Position numbers and translations under genes: made by a program. DNA of 64,000 nucleotides from Centroberyx gerrardi (taxonomy: Eukaryota > Chordata > Actinopteri > Beryciformes > Berycidae), in NCBI RefSeq assembly GCF_048128805.1, contig NC_136005.1, positions 5,327,352 to 5,391,351 of the forward strand, written 5' to 3'. Below, in pieces: positions 60,000 to 64,000 of this stretch. The notes beneath the pieces are model-generated. The model was not told the origin of the DNA, searched no databases, and was given only the letters and a program-made list of their open reading frames with translations. The stretch's first letter is position 1, and each line of letters opens with the position of its first letter.

Positions 60000-60180
60000 A
60001 CATTGGCTGGTGCGTCTCATATTACTTTCCACTGTTTTACCAGCCAACTTGGTTTTTAGAATAGAATTGGACCTCCAAATCATGGTTGGTTACCTGCCAA
60101 AGTGGCTGGCAGAGTAGATGAACTAACCAGCCGCAGCCAAAATTTACCAGCATTTGGCTGGTGGCCGGTGTTAATTTCCC
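60000..60180. mobile_element. Repeat with CCAGCC/GGCTGG core
   Basis: CACATTGGCTGGTG, TTTACCAGCCAACTTGG, ATCATGGTTGGTTACCTGCC, AAGTGGCTGGCAGAG and CATTTGGCTGGTGGCCGG follow one another, ending GTGTTAATTTCCC. Part of it recurs near 17985 and 23697. It abuts the armc9 exon and supplies the stop codon met by that reading frame. Confidence 0.65.
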
Positions 60181-60396
60181 ACCCTGAACAGATGTTTACA
60201 CCCACTCTGTCGTCCCCCTCCTCCGGCGGAGCTGGCTGAGGCGGGACGGCTGCTCTGCTGGGGCTCCGACTGGGAAAACTGGGGGGCCAGCGCCGGGCCT
60301 CGACCCCGCCGGGCGCTGCTCTGGACGGATGATGCGTCGGTCTCGGGCGTACGGGGAATCTTGGGCCGGCTTGCAAACGCAGGGACATGTTCACTG
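60171..60396 (-). CDS. armc9: ARMC9, one 3'-terminal exon (partial gene)
   Basis: On the minus strand a CTTCTTCTCCTCAG acceptor leads into a frame reading SEHVPAFASRPKIPRTPETD and later LAPQFSQSEPQQSSRPASAS. It follows the spacing of the human ARMC9 C-terminus (AF..KP..P.TPE, then LAP.FS...PQQ.SRP.S). ARMC9 is a ciliary basal-body protein of the LisH/armadillo type, mutated in Joubert syndrome. Position and strand agree: human ARMC9 lies upstream of B3GNT7 on the same strand. Only this proline/serine-rich tail piece is visible; the LisH and armadillo exons must lie past the right end. The 3' border is uncertain: donors are possible at 60205 (GTGGGT) or 60201 (GTGTAA), otherwise the frame runs to a TAA at 60171 inside the adjacent repeat. 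Confidence 0.78.
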
Positions 60397-60399
60397 CTG

Positions 60400-63300
60400 A
60401 GGAGAAGAAGAAGAAGGAGAAGAAGAAGTGGCACAGTGATGAAATAGAGCTGAAGTAATAAAAAACACAAGTTATGAAACATACAATGACAAGCACAGAA
60501 AGAAAAAATGAAATAAAAAATTGTGCTGGTGAGATTGAAAAAAATGCAAGGGACTTATAAAAACATCTCTTCAAACATAAAAAATGAACGGGACAAGCAA
60601 ACATACAGAATCTAACAGAATCTAAATGGCAGCAAAACAATATGGTGGAAAATGGTAGAACGACGAGATGTGTGAAATGACAAGGGAAATAAATAAACAT
60701 AAATAGCCCAGAAGTCATAGGGGAAGTGAGAGTGTGGTAGTGAGTTAATTCATAACTAAATATGTAAATTATTAACTATGTTAGCCAAGGGATATGAGCC
60801 ATCCTTTTGACTTGGGTGTTTTCCTGTTTCAAACCATGTCAGCAACTGTCATTTTCTGATTTTTTTTAATTTTTTTTTAAAGCCTGCTTTGATTACAGAT
60901 ACTCTCCCGTTTCTCGCTCGCTTCCGGTGAGGGAGATCACTCAAAATGTATCCCGCATTTTATCTGATGGGCCGCTCCGCTGCCACGAGACACAACAGCC
61001 GTGAACAGATTTCATTTCAGAACGGCTCCAAAGCCATCTAATCCACCGCAAACTGAGCTCACTTGCCAGACACGCCTTCATAGGCGTAGCAAATCGCGGC
61101 CAGCCTGAATTCGACATTAACCTTGCACCAGCCTCCTGCCCTTAACACTCGATAGCATCCATTTCACTAGTTCCAGTTGATATCCTCCATTTCTGGTGAT
61201 ACAATACCCAGCACAGACGGTTTTGTCGATACTTCCCAGATACCCAGTATTCCCCAAAGCCTATAGCGGACATACAGAATGTAAAATATTCATATGTATT
61301 AATCATGAATGAAGAGGATAAAAAAGGAAATCATGGAAAAACTTTACATTGGGTTTATTCAAGCGGATTATATAACCTTTGTATTATAAAAATGTTTAGT
61401 ATAGTCTACCTACATTGTACTGTCTTTTGAGTATATTAGGAGACTTCCATTAGGTGCTTACACAGTATTATTATGCTTACAATACTTTTACATTGGTGCA
61501 CAGTGCAGTAAGGCCATTGTATAATGTTACTGAAACTGCAAACTGGACAACTTACAGTCACATCCCTGTGAATCTGAGAAACAGAGCCGGGTCACAAGGA
61601 ATAAATGGCTCTTCTGCCTCCAACCGTACAGTGAAGGTCTAGCGTCTGCCAATGCCCTTATCAAGCTGGAGCCAAAATGACCTACTTCCCATGAAGCAAT
61701 CCTATACCATAATAGATCTAAGATGGATTCCAGTCAAACTCCTTGTTTCTACTCACGGAAGTCACATTGGCTCCATCACATTGGCTATATCCCCACTTGA
61801 CCCAAACTAAAGTCTTATTGGCAATTTTCAACATTGACAGTTTGAATTTTACTATTTATTCAACAGGTGTTTGCTACAATGTGGAATAAAAATTCTGTTT
61901 TGGTACTTTATGTAACATGTCAATTTACAGGCCGCAAATTTGCTATCAGTTCCTTAACCTGAAATCTCACATTAACCTTAACCTCACATTAAGAACACAG
62001 TTATATGAAATAAATGAAGCTAAGGTAACAGATATTATAGTAAAAAGAAATACTAGCAAAACAATGAAATGCTTGCTAGCATTATTAGTATTCTTCATTA
62101 AAATCTATGCGTATGGCTAGCTGCAAAGTAGCTTATTATCGGCTAGCAGCACCCATTTGTTTCAATAAGGAATGCAAACGATGTTAACAAGCCATTTTTG
62201 GGGAAGCTGAAGGACAAACGGAGAAACCTGGTTAAGAAGAATAGAAGACTAAATTTCAAAATTACATTCACCTTTTAGGTATTTAGCTCACTTACAATGA
62301 GTGAGCAGGCAGGGATTCAATGTGTTGCTCAAGGACGCTTTGACAGGACACACGGCTGCTGATGGTCACAGGCTACTGCTGATCAAACCTGTCACCTTCC
62401 ATTTACAAGACGATTTCTCTAACTTCTCGGCCACTCTGCTGCCCAAAATGTCAAGGTGTCCCTTTAATGTAGTTTCAGAATATAGAAGGCTGAGTTAGGT
62501 TTGAGCAAAGTAAACAAGTCAATGGCTTAACATGAGACCAGCCCTCTAAAAGGCGTTTTTTTTTTTTAACCACAATTGAAGTCTAGGTGATAAGTTCCCA
62601 TGAATTAACCAGTCTCATTACTTCTTTCTGTTCTGTAACTTTGATGTCTGAATGAGAAACAGCCTGGCTGGTCCCCCAGGTGTTACCTTGTGTAATTGAA
62701 TGAGTGTGAAGCAGAGCGTTGCTGAAAAGGAGCAAGTGTGCTCAGTCAACCAACCCTAAGTAAACAAAGATAAAAAAAAATATATATTGCTGGATTGCTG
62801 GTCCGATGTTTGCCAAATTGCTGCGTTGCTACGATTCTTCTCGACTTAACCAGAATATCAATGGCCTCGCCCTGGAAGCTCTCCTCGCTGTAAAACTCTT
62901 TCCCTCTGCGCCGGGGTGAAATGAGGCTGCTGAAGTCAGACTAGGCCAGGCTGTTTTGTAGAGGTGCTTTACGTTCCTGGGGGATGGGGAGGGGGCGGGG
63001 GCTTAATTAAAGTGTGGTTTCCTGGGGCTCATTACACTCTGGGGGGGGATTCAGGAGTCAAGTTCCTCTGGGATTTAGGGGAGAGGAGGAGGAACGGAGG
63101 GTTGATTGAATGGGTCTCTTTGTGGGCTCTGCTCGTTTAAACGCATGTCACAGACCGGCTTGGCAGTGCTGAGTCACCGATCGGTGTGGAATCCCACCGC
63201 TGCCAACTCTCCCCACAGACACACAAATACACTGACACACACCTCCGAGTTTTCTTGGACCCTCTGCTGACTCACGCTGTTTAGTTTTAGTCTTGCGTCG

Positions 63301-63400
63301 TTACCTAACTGAGGATCTGTCCCTTTCAGGGGAGGCAGTTGCAACCAAACTATTGACCAAATGTGCCATCAAGCTGAAGTTTCTTTACTGAAACTCTTCT
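60400..63400. other. Presumed armc9 intron, little recognised
   Basis: No second armc9 exon was recognised. 60900-61160 is GC-richer and single-copy in appearance. 62300-62400 has a SINE-like GTTGCTCAAGGACGCTTTGACAGG block, and 62690-62780 is the tail of the 31.3 kb SINE family. 62985-63050 is G-rich. A weak exon-like block is at 62850-62937. Confidence 0.45.
62850..62937 (-). other. Weak exon-like block, unidentified
   Basis: Read on the minus strand, CTGACTTCAG could be an acceptor, followed by an open stretch with SLISPRRRGKEFYSEESFQG and then EAIDIL before a possible GTTAAG donor. It resembles coding sequence but no family was recognised and it does not match the ARMC9 tail. It may be a conserved non-coding element or chance. 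Confidence 0.15.
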
Positions 63401-63401
63401 G

Positions 63402-63850
63402 ATGCAACCTTTCATTCAGTGCCATAATATTCATGCTTGTTCGGCTTGGTACGGTGGCATATCGCCAAAATGGAAAAATAGAGTCCAAACCATGCAAAAC
63501 AACATTATCAAACACATCAGCTTTGGGGAGTTTTCACAAGCCAGAATACTGCCTGTCGAACCAAGAGCTGAACAATTTAAAATTAATCATGTGTATTATC
63601 TTATGAAGGGCAATGATGTCTCAAATCTCATATTACGATGGCTCATGGTCAACATTCCTACAACACCCGAGCTTTAAGTCCTTCATAATGCCTGACGTGA
63701 AAAGCTCTGCAGCTCACGGCTCATTTTGCTTCTTTTGTACCAGTTTATGGAACTGCCTCCCCCTGCAAAACAAAAACTTACTTTGGAACAAATTTAAAAG
63801 TGGCCAGTATTATGACAGCTTGTACCATGTAAGGCCTATATAATATTAGG
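63402..63850 (+). pseudogene. LINE reverse-transcriptase C-terminal remnant
   Basis: One frame gives HACSAWYGGISPKWKNRVQT..QNNIIKHI then RAEQFKINHVYYLMKG, typical of the region after the reverse transcriptase of fish non-LTR elements. After a frame change it continues SFCFFCTSLWNCLPL, matching the usual 'LWNSLP' end block. The catalytic core is absent. The tail near 63880 has AATCAAATCAAATC, like a LINE 3' repeat. The element class was not fixed. Confidence 0.75.
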
Positions 63851-64000
63851 TTTTTATTGTGTTTTGTGTTGTATTTCCCAGAACAAATCAAATCAAATCC
63901 ATCTTTTTAAATGCCTTTGTCTCATTTTCATTCCTTGATGCACTCATATCCTCCTTTTCCCTCTTCTCTCTTCCACGCTTCTCCTCTTTCTGATTTCCAT

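Overview
The window is teleost fish genomic DNA, probably from a spiny-rayed fish. Its genes have short introns with ordinary GT..AG junctions. The spaces between genes hold CA/GT microsatellites, tRNA-derived SINEs, palindromic MITE-like elements and decayed Tc1 and LINE pieces. Gene content and relative orientation match the vertebrate block ARMC9 - B3GNT7 - NCL, with NPPC nearby (human 2q37).

Layout. 1-8.9 kb: no gene seen, mostly dispersed repeats. 9.0-13.7 kb: nppc (+), the C-type natriuretic peptide precursor, with two coding exons and a 3'UTR exon behind an intron that holds a purine-rich minisatellite. 13.7-19.8 kb: repeats, a dead Tc1-type transposase, a G-rich tract, a (CTA)n array and a CTCF-like site. 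19.86-30.6 kb: ncl (+), nucleolin, rebuilt here as 16 coding exons (672 codons plus stop) with every junction phase consistent. 30.6-40.4 kb: repeats, a strong CTCF-like site and one unexplained exon-like open frame. 40.46-44.7 kb: b3gnt7 (-), with one main coding exon and a 5'UTR exon. 44.7-60.1 kb: no gene seen, repeats and microsatellites. About 60.17-60.4 kb: one 3' exon of armc9 (-), whose body should lie beyond the right end. 60.4-64 kb: presumed armc9 intron with a LINE reverse-transcriptase remnant.

The most notable content is inside ncl. Its introns carry seven snoRNA copies from four families, three of the families in two copies. Guide sequences identify SNORD82 (18S Am1678; introns 5 and 7), SNORD20 (18S Um1804; intron 11) and SNORA75/U23 (18S psi93; introns 12 and 14). 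A further H/ACA RNA in introns 4 and 8, nearly identical in both, could not be assigned. The single-copy SNORD20 and the first copies of SNORD82 and SNORA75 sit in the introns that host them in human NCL; the second copies are extra. Nucleolin protein and these RNAs all act in ribosome production, so one transcript supplies both.

Everything here was read by eye. Exon borders come from splice consensus and reading phase. rRNA targets come from base-pairing with well-known 18S sequence, human numbering. UTR ends, promoters and repeat borders are approximate.
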